From positions 1 through 12,328 of the forward strand of contig DATKCA010000173.1 of NCBI GenBank assembly GCA_035544675.1: a stretch of 12,328 nucleotides of DNA, read 5' to 3'. Each line of letters opens with the position of its first letter. Within the stretch, counting starts at the first letter, position 1. This DNA comes from DATKCA01 sp035544675 (lineage in GTDB: Bacteria; Acidobacteriota; Thermoanaerobaculia; Gp7-AA8). A program made the position numbers and the translations under genes. The notes below the pieces were generated by a model. It saw nothing but the letters and a program-made list of their open reading frames with translations. It had not been told where the DNA came from and made no database searches. Shown here piece after piece: positions 1 through 7,515 of this stretch.

Positions 1-2087
1 TGGAACTCCTGGCGCCCGCGCGCCAGCCCCGTATTGATGTCCTCGATCCCGTCGATCGTATCCAGCCGCCGCTCCGCCTCCTCGGCCAGCCCCTGCAGCA
101 CGGTGCTGTCCTGCCCGAAGATCTTCACCGCGAACGACCGGGTGTTCCCCCCCTCGTCCGAGTCTTCGCTGAAGTAGAGCCTGACGCCGGCGATCTCCGG
201 CAAGTCCTTGCGGATCTTCTTGCGCAGATCGCTGATCTCGTCGTCGCTCATGTTGTCGCGGTTCAGAGTGAGCCACGTGGCAGCGTTGTTGTCGGTGTAG
301 AAGCTGTAGAGCCCCTGCACCTCGAAGCGGTCCTTGTTCTTCCAGAGGAACTGCTCGACCTGCGTCACCACCCCCTGGCTCTTGGACTTGTACGAGAACT
401 CCTTGAACTCGTACTGCAGGCGGACGCGGTTGTTCTTCTGCGCGGAGAACATCCCGGTCTTCACGAGCTTGGTCGCGAACGGCACGACGGTCAGGGCGAC
501 GACACCGATGATGATGAACGCCATCTTGACACGGTGTGACAACGTCCACGCCAGCATCCGCACGTAGCGCTCTTCCATCCACTCCAGGATCCGATTCGGC
601 TTCGGCTCTTTGGCCGCCTTGAGGAAGTGCGCGGACATCAGCGGGATCATCGTCAGCGACGACACCAGCGAGCAGATCAGCGCCAGGGAGATGGCGATGC
701 CGACCTCGCCGAGCCAGATGGTCAGCTCGGTGGTCCCGCCCACGATCAGCGGCAGGAACACGATCAGCGACGTCAGCGTCGACGCGGTGACCGCCATGGC
801 CACAGCCCCCGCCCCGTGCAGCGCAGCCTTTTTCGCATCAGGCTCGACGCGCTGCTGGCGGTCGATCGACTCCAGCACCACGATGGCGTTGTCGACGAGC
901 ATGCCCACGCCGATCATCAGCCCCATCATCGACAGGATGTTCAGCGTCTTGCCCATGAAGTACATGACGCCGCAGGCGGCGATCACCGAGAACGGGATCG
1001 ACATCGCCACGATCATCGTGGAGTGGAAACGGCGCAGGTAGAAGTAGAGGATGAGGATGGCCAGCAGGCCGCCGATGAGACCGGACTGCGTCAGCCCGTT
1101 CACACCGTTGGTGATCTGCTGGGCCTGGTCGTCCCACGTGAACAGCTTGATCCCCTCCAGCAGCGGGTCGGCGGCGATGTCTTCCGTGATCACCTTCATG
1201 GCCGCGTGCACGACCTCGACCGTGTTGGCGGTCGACTCCTTGAACACGTTCAGGGCGACGGCGGACTTGCCGTCCAGATGCCGGCCGTACTCGATGGGCG
1301 GCTCCTCGTAACGGATGTCGGCGATGTCGCCGAGGCGCAGCCCGCGATCGTTGACCGGGAGGTCCTTGAACGTATCGACCGAGCCGAACGCGCCGAGGGC
1401 CCGGACCGTGTAGCGCATCCCGCCGTCGTTGACCTGGCCGAGGACCATGTTGGACGATGCGCCCTGGAGCTTGCGGATGAGATCGCCGACGTCGACGTTG
1501 TGCGCCTTGATCTGATCCATGATCAGGTCGATGTTGATCTCACGCGGCGCGACACCGTCGAGATCGACCCGCGCCACACCGGGAACCCGTCGCAGCCGGT
1601 TGAGAATGCGTGCCTCGATGAGGTCGTAGTTGCTCGACAGGTCCACGCCCTCGGCCGCGATGCGCGCCTCGATCACCGGAATGTCGTTCGTGTTGAACGA
1701 GAAGATCAGCACCTGGCCGATGCCCGCCGGCAGCTGCGGCTTGATCTGATCGATCTTCTCGCTGACCTGCATGCGGATGATGTCCAGGTCCTGGCCCCAG
1801 TCGAACCGCATGAAGATCTCGGCGCTGTCGGCGTTGGCGCTGGCATTCAGCCTCTTGATGTGCGAGAGCGTGGAGAGCGCTTCCTCCACCGGCTTGACGA
1901 TCTCCTTCTCCACCTGCCAGGGGTTGGAGTTGGGATAGGGGATCTGCACGCCGATGAACGGCGCGTCGATCTCGGGCAGAAAGGCCAGCCGCATCCGGGA
2001 GATGCCGAGGGCGGCAATGATGAGGACGCAGACCAGCCCCATGATGGTGGTGATGGGGCGGCGGACGGCCAGTGACGGCAGGCTCAT
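1..2087 (-). CDS. RND efflux permease, second of a tandem pair (3' end outside the window)
   Basis: Inner-membrane permease of the RND superfamily (AcrB/ACR_tran family, HAE1-like), expected to export hydrophobic compounds by proton antiport together with the adaptor encoded upstream. The first 695 residues are visible; family members have about 1,030 to 1,080, so the C-terminal third is missing. The N-terminus (MSLPSLAVRRPITTIMG) is the typical first membrane helix. It is followed by the porter motif with FLPEIDAP and the PVEEALSTL segment. TM4 reads GVGMLVDNAIVVLESI, with D399 and N400 where AcrB has two aspartates. The window edge cuts the second porter half. The ATG at 2087 overlaps the stop of the preceding permease (ATGA, 2084-2087). 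Only a weak GGTG precedes it, so translation is probably coupled. The reading frame is open to position 1. Confidence 0.95.
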   Translation of the reverse strand, partial: MSLPSLAVRRPITTIMGLVCVLIIAALGISRMRLAFLPEIDAPFIGVQIPYPNSNPWQVEKEIVKPVEEALSTLSHIKRLNASANADSAEIFMRFDWGQDLDIIRMQVSEKIDQIKPQLPAGIGQVLIFSFNTNDIPVIEARIAAEGVDLSSNYDLIEARILNRLRRVPGVARVDLDGVAPREINIDLIMDQIKAHNVDVGDLIRKLQGASSNMVLGQVNDGGMRYTVRALGAFGSVDTFKDLPVNDRGLRLGDIADIRYEEPPIEYGRHLDGKSAVALNVFKESTANTVEVVHAAMKVITEDIAADPLLEGIKLFTWDDQAQQITNGVNGLTQSGLIGGLLAILILYFYLRRFHSTMIVAMSIPFSVIAACGVMYFMGKTLNILSMMGLMIGVGMLVDNAIVVLESIDRQQRVEPDAKKAALHGAGAVAMAVTASTLTSLIVFLPLIVGGTTELTIWLGEVGIAISLALICSLVSSLTMIPLMSAHFLKAAKEPKPNRILEWMEERYVRMLAWTLSHRVKMAFIIIGVVALTVVPFATKLVKTGMFSAQKNNRVRLQYEFKEFSYKSKSQGVVTQVEQFLWKNKDRFEVQGLYSFYTDNNAATWLTLNRDNMSDDEISDLRKKIRKDLPEIAGVRLYFSEDSDEGGNTRSFAVKIFGQDSTVLQGLAEEAERRLDTIDGIEDINTGLARGRQEF

Positions 2088-5000
2088 GACGTCACCACGT
2101 CTCCGGGAAGGGCATCATCCTGGACAGGCAGGATTGCCTCCTGGACAGGCAGGATTGCCTGTCCTCCACTGTCGGCGGCGAAGACCTTGCGGTCGAGCAG
2201 CGAGTAGACGACAGGGATGACGATCAGCGTCAGCGCGGTGGCCAGGGCCAGTCCGCCGATGACGGTGATGGCCAGCGGCGCGCGAAGCTCGGCGCCTTCG
2301 CCCAGACCGAGAGCCATCGGCATGAGGCCGAGGATGGTGGTGAGCGAGGTCATGAGGATGGGCCGCATGCGGTTGCGGCCGGCCTCGAGCAATGCGTCGT
2401 TCTTGCGCATGCCGCGCTGGCGGAGCTGATTCACGGCGTCGATCAGCACGATGGCATTGTTCACCACGATCCCCGCCAGCATGACCACGCCGATCATGGC
2501 CACGATGCTGACCGACCGGCCTGTGAGCGCCAGCGCGAAGACCACACCGATCGCCGCGAGCGGCAGCGTGAAGATGATGACGAACGGATGCAGGAACGAC
2601 TCGAACTGCGAGGCCATGACCAGGTAGACCAGGAAGATGGCCAGGGCCATGGCCAGGATCAGCGAGCGCATGGAGCGCCGCATCTCCTCTTCCTGGCCGC
2701 TCAGCGACGCGATCACACCGGCCGGCAGTGCCGCGGCGCGGAGGACGTTGCGCACGTCGGCAGCCACCGCTCCCATGTCGCGCCCGGAAAGGTTGCCTGA
2801 GATGACCGCGGCGCGCTTCTGTCCGATGCGGCGGATCTCGCTCGGACCGGACACCAGCCGGACCTCCGCGACCGAGTTGAGGAAGATGGGGCGGTTCTCC
2901 CGCTGGCCGATGATCATCTGGCGGACGTCGGCCACACTGGCTGCTCCGACTTCGACGGAACGCACCACGATGTCGATCTCGCGGTCGCCCTGCGTGAAGC
3001 GGGTGGCCACGTTGCCCTGGATCTTGCCGCGCACGGTCTCGGCCACCTGCGCGAGGTCCAGCCCGAGCTGCGCGAGCTGCTCGCGATTGAACGTCACCTG
3101 AAGCTCGGGATTGCCGAGCTCCGCGGAGCTCTTCACGTCGACGAAGCCGGAGACCCGCTCAACCTCGCCCTTCAGCTTCGTCGTCGCGGCCTGCAGCTCT
3201 TCGAGGCTGTCGCCGTAGACCTCGACCTCGATGGGCGTGCGGAACGTGAAGTACGTCGGACGCTCGAACTTGAACCGGGCGTTGCTCGAAGCCTCCAGCC
3301 TGCCGCGGATCGCGGCGATGACCGCCTCCTCGTCCCCCGTCGTGGCCTCCGGCTTCATCTGCACCTGCAGGCGAGCGGTGTTCTCCCCCTCCGTTCCGGT
3401 GTTCGAGAGCGAGAGGCCGGCTCCGCCGGAGATGACGGAGTAGCCCGCCACGTTCGGCTGGCCGTCGAGCACGGTGGCGATGGAAGCGACGTAGCGGTCG
3501 GTGGCCTCGAGCGGCGTGCCTTCCGGCAGCTGGATCTGGAAGTGGAACTCACCCTGTGTGAACGTGGGAATGAGATCGAGGCCGAGCGTCGGAACGAGCG
3601 CGAGCGCGAGCAGAAGGAAAAGCGCCACGATGCCCAGGACGATCCCGCGCGAGCGCAAAGCCCAGCGCAGCGCGTGTGGATACGCGGCCATGAGCACCGC
3701 CATGCCGCGATCGAAGCCCTTCGAGACCGGGCGCAAGGCAAAGGCGATGAACTGAAAGGCTCTGGCACCGCCGGCACGGATCCAGTAAATCAGCCTGGCC
3801 GGGCCGTTCACGAAGATCCGGCGAGCCCGCGAGACCTTCGTCTCCCCGGCCGCGGGCGCAGCGGCAACGGCGTCGTTCTTCCCTGAGGCCAGCGCCGCCA
3901 TCATCGGAATCAGCGTCAGCGACACCGCCAGCGACGCCACCAGCGAGAACGAGACCGTGAGGGCCTGGTCCCTGAAGAGCTGAGCCGCGATGCCCTCCAG
4001 GAAGACGACCGGAAGGAACACGGCGACGGTGGTGAGCGTGGATGCCACGACGGCCATGCCCACTTCGGCGGCGCCGTCGCGCGCGGCGATGAACGCACTC
4101 TGGCCCGCCTCGCGCTTCTTGAAGATCGACTCCAGGACGACGATGGCGTTGTCGACGAGCATGCCCACCCCGAGCGCCAGCCCTCCCAGCGACATGATGT
4201 TGAGGGTGGTACCCGTCCGCAGCATGAGGAAGAACGTGGCGATGATGGAGATGGGGATGGAGATGCCGATGATGATCGTGCTGCGCAGATCCTTGAGGAA
4301 GAGCAACAGCACGGCGATGGCGATGAGGCCGCCCAGGAAGGCATTGCTGAGGACTTCGTCGATGGAGGCGCGGATGAAACGCGACTGATCGACGCCGGTG
4401 ATGATCTCGACGCCTTCCGGCATCTCCTTCTTCACGTTCTCGAGGCGGCTCTGCACGGCGCGCGCGACCGAGACGATGTTGGCGTCGCCTTCCTTGTAGA
4501 CGGCCAGCTCGACGGCTTCTTTGCCGCCGAACCGCGTCACCACCTCGCGCTGCTTGTGGCCGCGAACCACCTCGGCCACATCGGCCATGGTGACGTTGCG
4601 CCCCTCGCGCGTCAGGATGACCATCTCCAGGATGTCGCCGATCTCTTCGAACTCGTTGCGCGAACGCACCAGGTAGCGCGCTTCCTGCTCGTAGAGGCTT
4701 CCGCCGGCCTGGTTGATGTTCTCGCGGCGCAGACGGTCGTTCAGCTCCTGCACGGAGAGACCGAGGAGCGAGAGCTTTCCTTCGTCGATGCGGATCTGGA
4801 TCTCTTCCTCGTACCCGCCGTTGACCTTGATCGCGGCGACGCCGTCGGTCGACTCGAGGTCCTTCTTGAGCACTTCTTCCGCGACGTAGCGGAGCTGGTA
4901 GAGGCTCTTGCCGCCGGTGAGGTAGAGGCGGAGCACAGGGTCGTTGGCTGGATCGAAGCGGAGGATGACCGGCTTGTCGATCTCGCGCGGCAGCGTGATG

Positions 5001-5341
5001 AGGTCGAGCTTCTGCCGGACGTCGAGCGCCGCGAAATCCATGTTGCGGCCCCAGTCGAACTCCAGCGTCACCTGCGAGAGGCCCGGACGCGAGACCGACG
5101 TGAGGCGTTGAACGCCGGCGACGATGCCGACGACTTCTTCCACCGGGCGGCTGACCAGCGTCTCGACTTCTCCGGGCGCCGCGCCCGGGAAACGCGTCTC
5201 CACGGTGAGTGTCGGATAGGAGATGTCCGGGAGCAGGTTCATCGGCAGCCGCGTGAACGACACGAGGCCGAAGATCACCATCGCCACCGCCGCCATGGAG
5301 ACGGTGACGCGGCGCTTGAGCGAGAACTCGACGAGATTCAT
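2084..5341 (-). CDS. RND efflux permease, first of a tandem pair
   Basis: Complete 1,085-residue RND permease (ACR_tran family, HAE1-like), the energy-coupled subunit of a tripartite efflux pump. Visible landmarks are the N-terminal helix with RLPMNLLPDISYP, the porter segment PVEEVVGIVAGV, TM4 GVGMLVDNAIVVLES (D397, N398), a long charged and Ala-rich central linker near residues 480-560, the second porter half, and TM10 GIVVNNAIVLIDAVNQLR (N961, N962). In AcrB the proton relay uses two adjacent Asp and a Lys at these places; here one Asp remains and the Lys position is Asn, as in other VDN-type members. The last 25 or so residues (GGQAILPVQEAILPVQDD...) come from a genomic repeat rather than the fold. 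The ATG at 5341 has an upstream AAGG. The adaptor gene ends 46 bp upstream, and the second permease starts inside this stop codon. Confidence 0.96.
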   Translation of the reverse strand: MNLVEFSLKRRVTVSMAAVAMVIFGLVSFTRLPMNLLPDISYPTLTVETRFPGAAPGEVETLVSRPVEEVVGIVAGVQRLTSVSRPGLSQVTLEFDWGRNMDFAALDVRQKLDLITLPREIDKPVILRFDPANDPVLRLYLTGGKSLYQLRYVAEEVLKKDLESTDGVAAIKVNGGYEEEIQIRIDEGKLSLLGLSVQELNDRLRRENINQAGGSLYEQEARYLVRSRNEFEEIGDILEMVILTREGRNVTMADVAEVVRGHKQREVVTRFGGKEAVELAVYKEGDANIVSVARAVQSRLENVKKEMPEGVEIITGVDQSRFIRASIDEVLSNAFLGGLIAIAVLLLFLKDLRSTIIIGISIPISIIATFFLMLRTGTTLNIMSLGGLALGVGMLVDNAIVVLESIFKKREAGQSAFIAARDGAAEVGMAVVASTLTTVAVFLPVVFLEGIAAQLFRDQALTVSFSLVASLAVSLTLIPMMAALASGKNDAVAAAPAAGETKVSRARRIFVNGPARLIYWIRAGGARAFQFIAFALRPVSKGFDRGMAVLMAAYPHALRWALRSRGIVLGIVALFLLLALALVPTLGLDLIPTFTQGEFHFQIQLPEGTPLEATDRYVASIATVLDGQPNVAGYSVISGGAGLSLSNTGTEGENTARLQVQMKPEATTGDEEAVIAAIRGRLEASSNARFKFERPTYFTFRTPIEVEVYGDSLEELQAATTKLKGEVERVSGFVDVKSSAELGNPELQVTFNREQLAQLGLDLAQVAETVRGKIQGNVATRFTQGDREIDIVVRSVEVGAASVADVRQMIIGQRENRPIFLNSVAEVRLVSGPSEIRRIGQKRAAVISGNLSGRDMGAVAADVRNVLRAAALPAGVIASLSGQEEEMRRSMRSLILAMALAIFLVYLVMASQFESFLHPFVIIFTLPLAAIGVVFALALTGRSVSIVAMIGVVMLAGIVVNNAIVLIDAVNQLRQRGMRKNDALLEAGRNRMRPILMTSLTTILGLMPMALGLGEGAELRAPLAITVIGGLALATALTLIVIPVVYSLLDRKVFAADSGGQAILPVQEAILPVQDDALPGDVVTS
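2122..2170. repeat. Palindromic repeat embedded in the permease C-terminus
   Basis: Contains one full 22-bp palindromic unit at 2143-2164 (9-bp arms GGACAGGCA/TGCCTGTCC around a 4-base centre on the coding strand), flanked by TCCACT. Beside it is a truncated 18-base copy at 2122-2139. The full unit is identical to the units at 6601-6622 and 6731-6752. It is translated in frame as QAILPVQ twice, which gives the permease a tail unlike RND C-termini. It ends about 35 bp before the ATGA overlap with the next gene. Confidence 0.93.
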
Positions 5342-5354
5342 GCTTTTGCCTTAC

Positions 5355-5383
5355 GTCATTCCGAGCGTCACGCCCGGGATGAC
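5355..5383 (-). promoter_or_regulatory. Intercistronic hairpin between adaptor and permease genes
   Basis: Inverted repeat with 13-base arms (5355-5367 and 5371-5383) and a three-base loop. In the transcript the stem has one C/A mismatch and one G-U pair. It starts a few bases after the adaptor stop, ends 13 bases before the permease ATG, and is followed by no U-tract, so it looks like an RNA processing or stability element or a dispersed repeat rather than a terminator. The plus-strand arm GTCATTCCGAGCG resembles short repeats I recall from acidobacterial genomes; I cannot check this here. Confidence 0.7.
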
Positions 5384-5387
5384 CCGA

Positions 5388-6521
5388 CTACCCTTTCGCC
5401 AGCACTTTGATCGGCGATCCATCCTTGAGCGCGCCCTGTCCGGCCACGATGACCTGCTCGCCCGGCTCGAGTCCGGACACCGCTTCGACGAAGGCGCCCT
5501 CTTCGATTCCCAGGGTGACCTCGCGGCGCCTGGCCACATTGCCCACGGCGACGAACACGTGCGCGTCGCGGAGCTCGCGGATGACCGCCTCACGAGGAAC
5601 GCGGAGCGCGCTCGCCTTGGTGTAGCGGATGACGTCGACGGTGACGAACGCTCCCGGCCGGACCACCGCCGGCGGATTGACCGCCTCGACAGTCACCTTG
5701 ACCGTTCCCGTCGACGTGTCCACCACCGGGCTGATCTGGCGGATGCGACCCTGGAACACGATGTCGGAGGCGGCGCGGAGCGTCAGGCGGACATCGCGGC
5801 CCGTCTGCAGGGCGATGACGTCGCGCTCCGGCAGGAAGATGCGGGCGATGAGCGGATCGAAGTCGGTGAGCGTGAAGAGCTGGTCGTTGGGCCGGACGTG
5901 CTGGCCGGCGTTGACGATGCGCTCGGTCACCTGGCCGGTGAACGGTGCGCGGATGACGGTCCTGCCGAGGCGCCATTCCGCCTCGTTGAGCTCCTGCTGG
6001 GCGACGGCATTCTCCATGGCGGCCTTCTCATAGTCGCCCTGGCTGAGCAGCTCCTTGCCGTGCATGTCCTGGGCGCGGTTGAAGGCCACCCGTGCGTTGG
6101 CCGCGCGGACGCGCGCCTTTTCCCGAAGCATTTCGGCGTCGCCGCGCGCGAGCATGGCCAGCGGCTGGCCCTGCTGGACGAAGTGACCCTCGTCGACGAG
6201 CAGCCGCTCGATGCGGCCGTCCGCTTCAGAGACGATCTTGACCTCGTTGTCGGCCACGAGATTGGCGGTCGAGCTGATGTACGACGAGATCGGCGCGGCA
6301 ACGACCCCGGCCACGTTGACCGGGACGGGCGCCTTCTCCTTGCCGTTCTCTTTGCCGTCCTTTTTGGCTGCGGCTGTTTTCGCGCCGTCCGCCTTCTTGT
6401 TCTTGTACAGGGCGAAGCCGCCCCCGGCCAAAGCAAGGATCAGAGCGACGATCGCGGTCGGAATCAGCCAACGCTTCCGTTCCGTAGCAACCGGCACCGT
6501 GATCTCCATAGACGCCTCCAT
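5388..6521 (-). CDS. RND efflux pump periplasmic adaptor (HlyD/MFP family)
   Basis: Membrane fusion protein that links the RND permeases to an outer-membrane channel in the periplasm; 377 residues, normal for the family. An N-terminal anchor helix (about residues 18-39, no lipobox Cys) is followed by a Lys/Ala-rich linker (40-64). The first half-lipoyl segment is near 95-125 (EADGRIERLLVDEGHFVQQG). A helical hairpin spans about 128-188, and the second lipoyl half is near 190-220 (IRAPFTGQVTERIVNAGQHV). Beta-barrel and membrane-proximal domains follow (PVVDTSTGTVKVTVEA, PREAV). The ATG at 6521 is chosen because AGGAGG sits 7 bases upstream; an in-frame ATG at 6509 is a close alternative. The open frame runs further upstream only through repeat DNA. 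It is the first gene of the efflux operon. No TolC-type gene is in view, so the channel must come from outside the window. Confidence 0.94.
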   Translation of the reverse strand: MEASMEITVPVATERKRWLIPTAIVALILALAGGGFALYKNKKADGAKTAAAKKDGKENGKEKAPVPVNVAGVVAAPISSYISSTANLVADNEVKIVSEADGRIERLLVDEGHFVQQGQPLAMLARGDAEMLREKARVRAANARVAFNRAQDMHGKELLSQGDYEKAAMENAVAQQELNEAEWRLGRTVIRAPFTGQVTERIVNAGQHVRPNDQLFTLTDFDPLIARIFLPERDVIALQTGRDVRLTLRAASDIVFQGRIRQISPVVDTSTGTVKVTVEAVNPPAVVRPGAFVTVDVIRYTKASALRVPREAVIRELRDAHVFVAVGNVARRREVTLGIEEGAFVEAVSGLEPGEQVIVAGQGALKDGSPIKVLAKG

Positions 6522-6528
6522 CGACGAA

Positions 6529-6534
6529 CCTCCT
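6529..6534 (-). promoter_or_regulatory. Ribosome binding site of the adaptor gene
   Basis: AGGAGG lies 7 bases before the ATG at 6521. It decides the start in favour of 6521 over the much longer open frame that begins at 6767 and reads through repeat sequence. Confidence 0.85.
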
Positions 6535-6553
6535 GCGGGCAATGCGATATGAG

Positions 6554-6583
6554 CTATTACGCAGGAGCAGGGGAAAAGGTTAA
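6554..6583 (-). promoter_or_regulatory. Candidate promoter of the efflux operon
   Basis: On the minus strand, TTAACC (6578-6583) and TAATAG (6554-6559) are separated by 18 bases, about 20 bases before the AGGAGG. The matches to sigma-70 boxes are poor (roughly half the positions each). The case rests mainly on this being the only AT-richer stretch between the repeat cluster and the adaptor start. Confidence 0.3.
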
Positions 6584-6587
6584 CGGG

Positions 6588-6677
6588 CAGATCCAGTGGA
6601 GGACAGGCAATCCTGCCTGTCCGGCGAGGTGGACAGACAGATCCAGTGGAGGACAGGCAATCTTGCCTGTCCGGCGA
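6588..6677 (+). repeat. 50-bp tandem duplication carrying repeat copies 1 and 2
   Basis: The block starting CAGATCCAGTGGAGGACAGG at 6588 recurs at 6638, exactly 50 bases later. The two runs stay nearly identical through GCCTGTCCGGCGAGG, differing at one base in the palindrome centre. Copy 1 therefore has a left arm and the start of a right arm (GGACAGACAG) that is broken off where copy 2 begins. Confidence 0.9.
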
Positions 6678-6704
6678 GGACAGACAAGATTGTCTGTCCT
6701 CCAC
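6646..6704. repeat. Nested palindromic repeat, copy 2
   Basis: A 59-bp imperfect palindrome with 27-base arms (6646-6672 and 6678-6704) around the five-base centre GGCGA. Each arm holds its own 22-bp palindrome: 6651-6672 has 10-bp arms GGACAGGCAA/TTGCCTGTCC, and 6678-6699 has 10-bp arms GGACAGACAA/TTGTCTGTCC. The DNA or RNA could fold as two small hairpins or one long one. Confidence 0.93.
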
Positions 6705-6724
6705 AGAAGCGCGTAATTCCCTGA

Positions 6725-6785
6725 AGTGGAGGACAGGCAATCCTGCCTGTCCGGCGTGGACAGACAAGATTGTCTGTCCTCCACT
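6725..6785. repeat. Nested palindromic repeat, copy 3
   Basis: A 61-bp imperfect palindrome with 28-base arms around GGCGT, ending AGTGGAGG.../...CCTCCACT. The inner palindromes are 6731-6752 and 6758-6779. It touches the response regulator gene: two bases of that gene's TAG stop (6784-6786) belong to the repeat. Lying between the sensory and efflux operons, it may end or protect transcripts. No U-tract is seen, so the terminator role is inference. Confidence 0.93.
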
Positions 6786-7515
6786 ACAACAGCTCCTTCA
6801 GCCTGGCGTACCCGGCCCGGCTGACCGGCAGGCGCGTCCCGTCCCGCAGGATGGCCACCCGGCTGTCCTTCGCGTACAGCTCGATCTTCTCCAGACGGTC
6901 GAGATTGAGCAGGTAGGAGCGGTGGACCCTGACGAAGCGGTCAGGGTCGAGCTCGCCGGCCACGTCGCCGATGGTCTGTTGTTTCGGCACCTTTCGCCCC
7001 GCCGTCGCGATCAGCACGCGATCGTCGTCCGCCTCGATGTAGTCGATCCGCGCGACCGGCAGCACGTCGATCGCCCCCTCCTCGCTCCGCACGACCAGCC
7101 GCTGCAGCGGCTTCCCCCGCAAGGAAGAGCCGAGGCGCGCGGCGGGTGTTCGGTCGCGCGCCGCCAGCTGACCCCGGACCCGCTGCAGAACGGCCCGGAA
7201 GCGCTCCTCGGAAAACGGCTTGAGGAGGTAGTCGAGCGCGTGGACCTCGAAGGCGCGCAGAGCGTATTCGTCGTGGGCGGTCACGAAGACGACGACGGGA
7301 GAGCGGTCGATCAGCGACAGCACCTCGAATCCGTCGAGCTTGGGCATCTGAATGTCGAGGAAGAGGACGTCGGGATCGTGATCGGTGACCGCCTTGACGG
7401 CCTCGAACCCGTTCGCGCACTCGGCGACGATCTCCAGCTCTTCGTCGCCGCTGAGGAACTCGCGGATGACGTCGCGCGCCAGCGGCTCGTCGTCGACGAC
7501 GACCGCGCGGATCAT
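6784..7515 (-). CDS. LytTR-family response regulator
   Basis: DNA-binding response regulator, 243 residues, the size of LytR/AlgR-type proteins. The receiver domain (1-118) shows the acidic pair D8-D9, phospho-acceptor D54 in FLDIQMP, T79 and K99 in LLKPF. The LytTR DNA-binding domain (about 138-243) shows IDYIEADDDRV and the strongly conserved FVRVHRSYLLNLDRLE. The start is the ATG at 7515: MIRAVVVDDEP is where receiver domains begin, and the ATG overlaps the kinase stop (ATGA, 7512-7515) with GAGG 7 bases upstream. The frame is open further upstream, but that part is a shadow of the kinase. It should be phosphorylated by the kinase encoded just before it. The nearest plausible target is the efflux operon immediately downstream, which is an inference. 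Confidence 0.96.
   Translation of the reverse strand: MIRAVVVDDEPLARDVIREFLSGDEELEIVAECANGFEAVKAVTDHDPDVLFLDIQMPKLDGFEVLSLIDRSPVVVFVTAHDEYALRAFEVHALDYLLKPFSEERFRAVLQRVRGQLAARDRTPAARLGSSLRGKPLQRLVVRSEEGAIDVLPVARIDYIEADDDRVLIATAGRKVPKQQTIGDVAGELDPDRFVRVHRSYLLNLDRLEKIELYAKDSRVAILRDGTRLPVSRAGYARLKELL

Noticed and set aside
627..2075. Long plus-strand open frame (482 codons) opposite the second permease
   Set aside because: Its product is dominated by Asp, His, Arg and Gln with no fold-like pattern. It is the antisense shadow of a clear RND gene in GC-rich DNA.
6579..6587. Possible LytTR binding half-site (CCCGTTAAC on the minus strand)
   Set aside because: It matches seven of nine positions of the AgrA-type consensus, but no second copy lies at the expected spacing, so it is not evidence of binding.
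4556..6716. Overlapping long plus-strand frames opposite the adaptor and first permease
   Set aside because: Arg/Asp/His-rich translations, no ribosome binding site pattern, fully explained as antisense of well-supported genes.
6522..6767. N-terminal extension of the adaptor through the repeat cluster
   Set aside because: The extension encodes only repeat-derived strings such as AGQAGLPVLH, while the AGGAGG at 6529-6534 places the start at 6521.
6595..6785. CRISPR-like array
   Set aside because: The repeated units are palindromes in mixed arrangement, the intervals are not unique spacers of constant length, and no cas gene is near.
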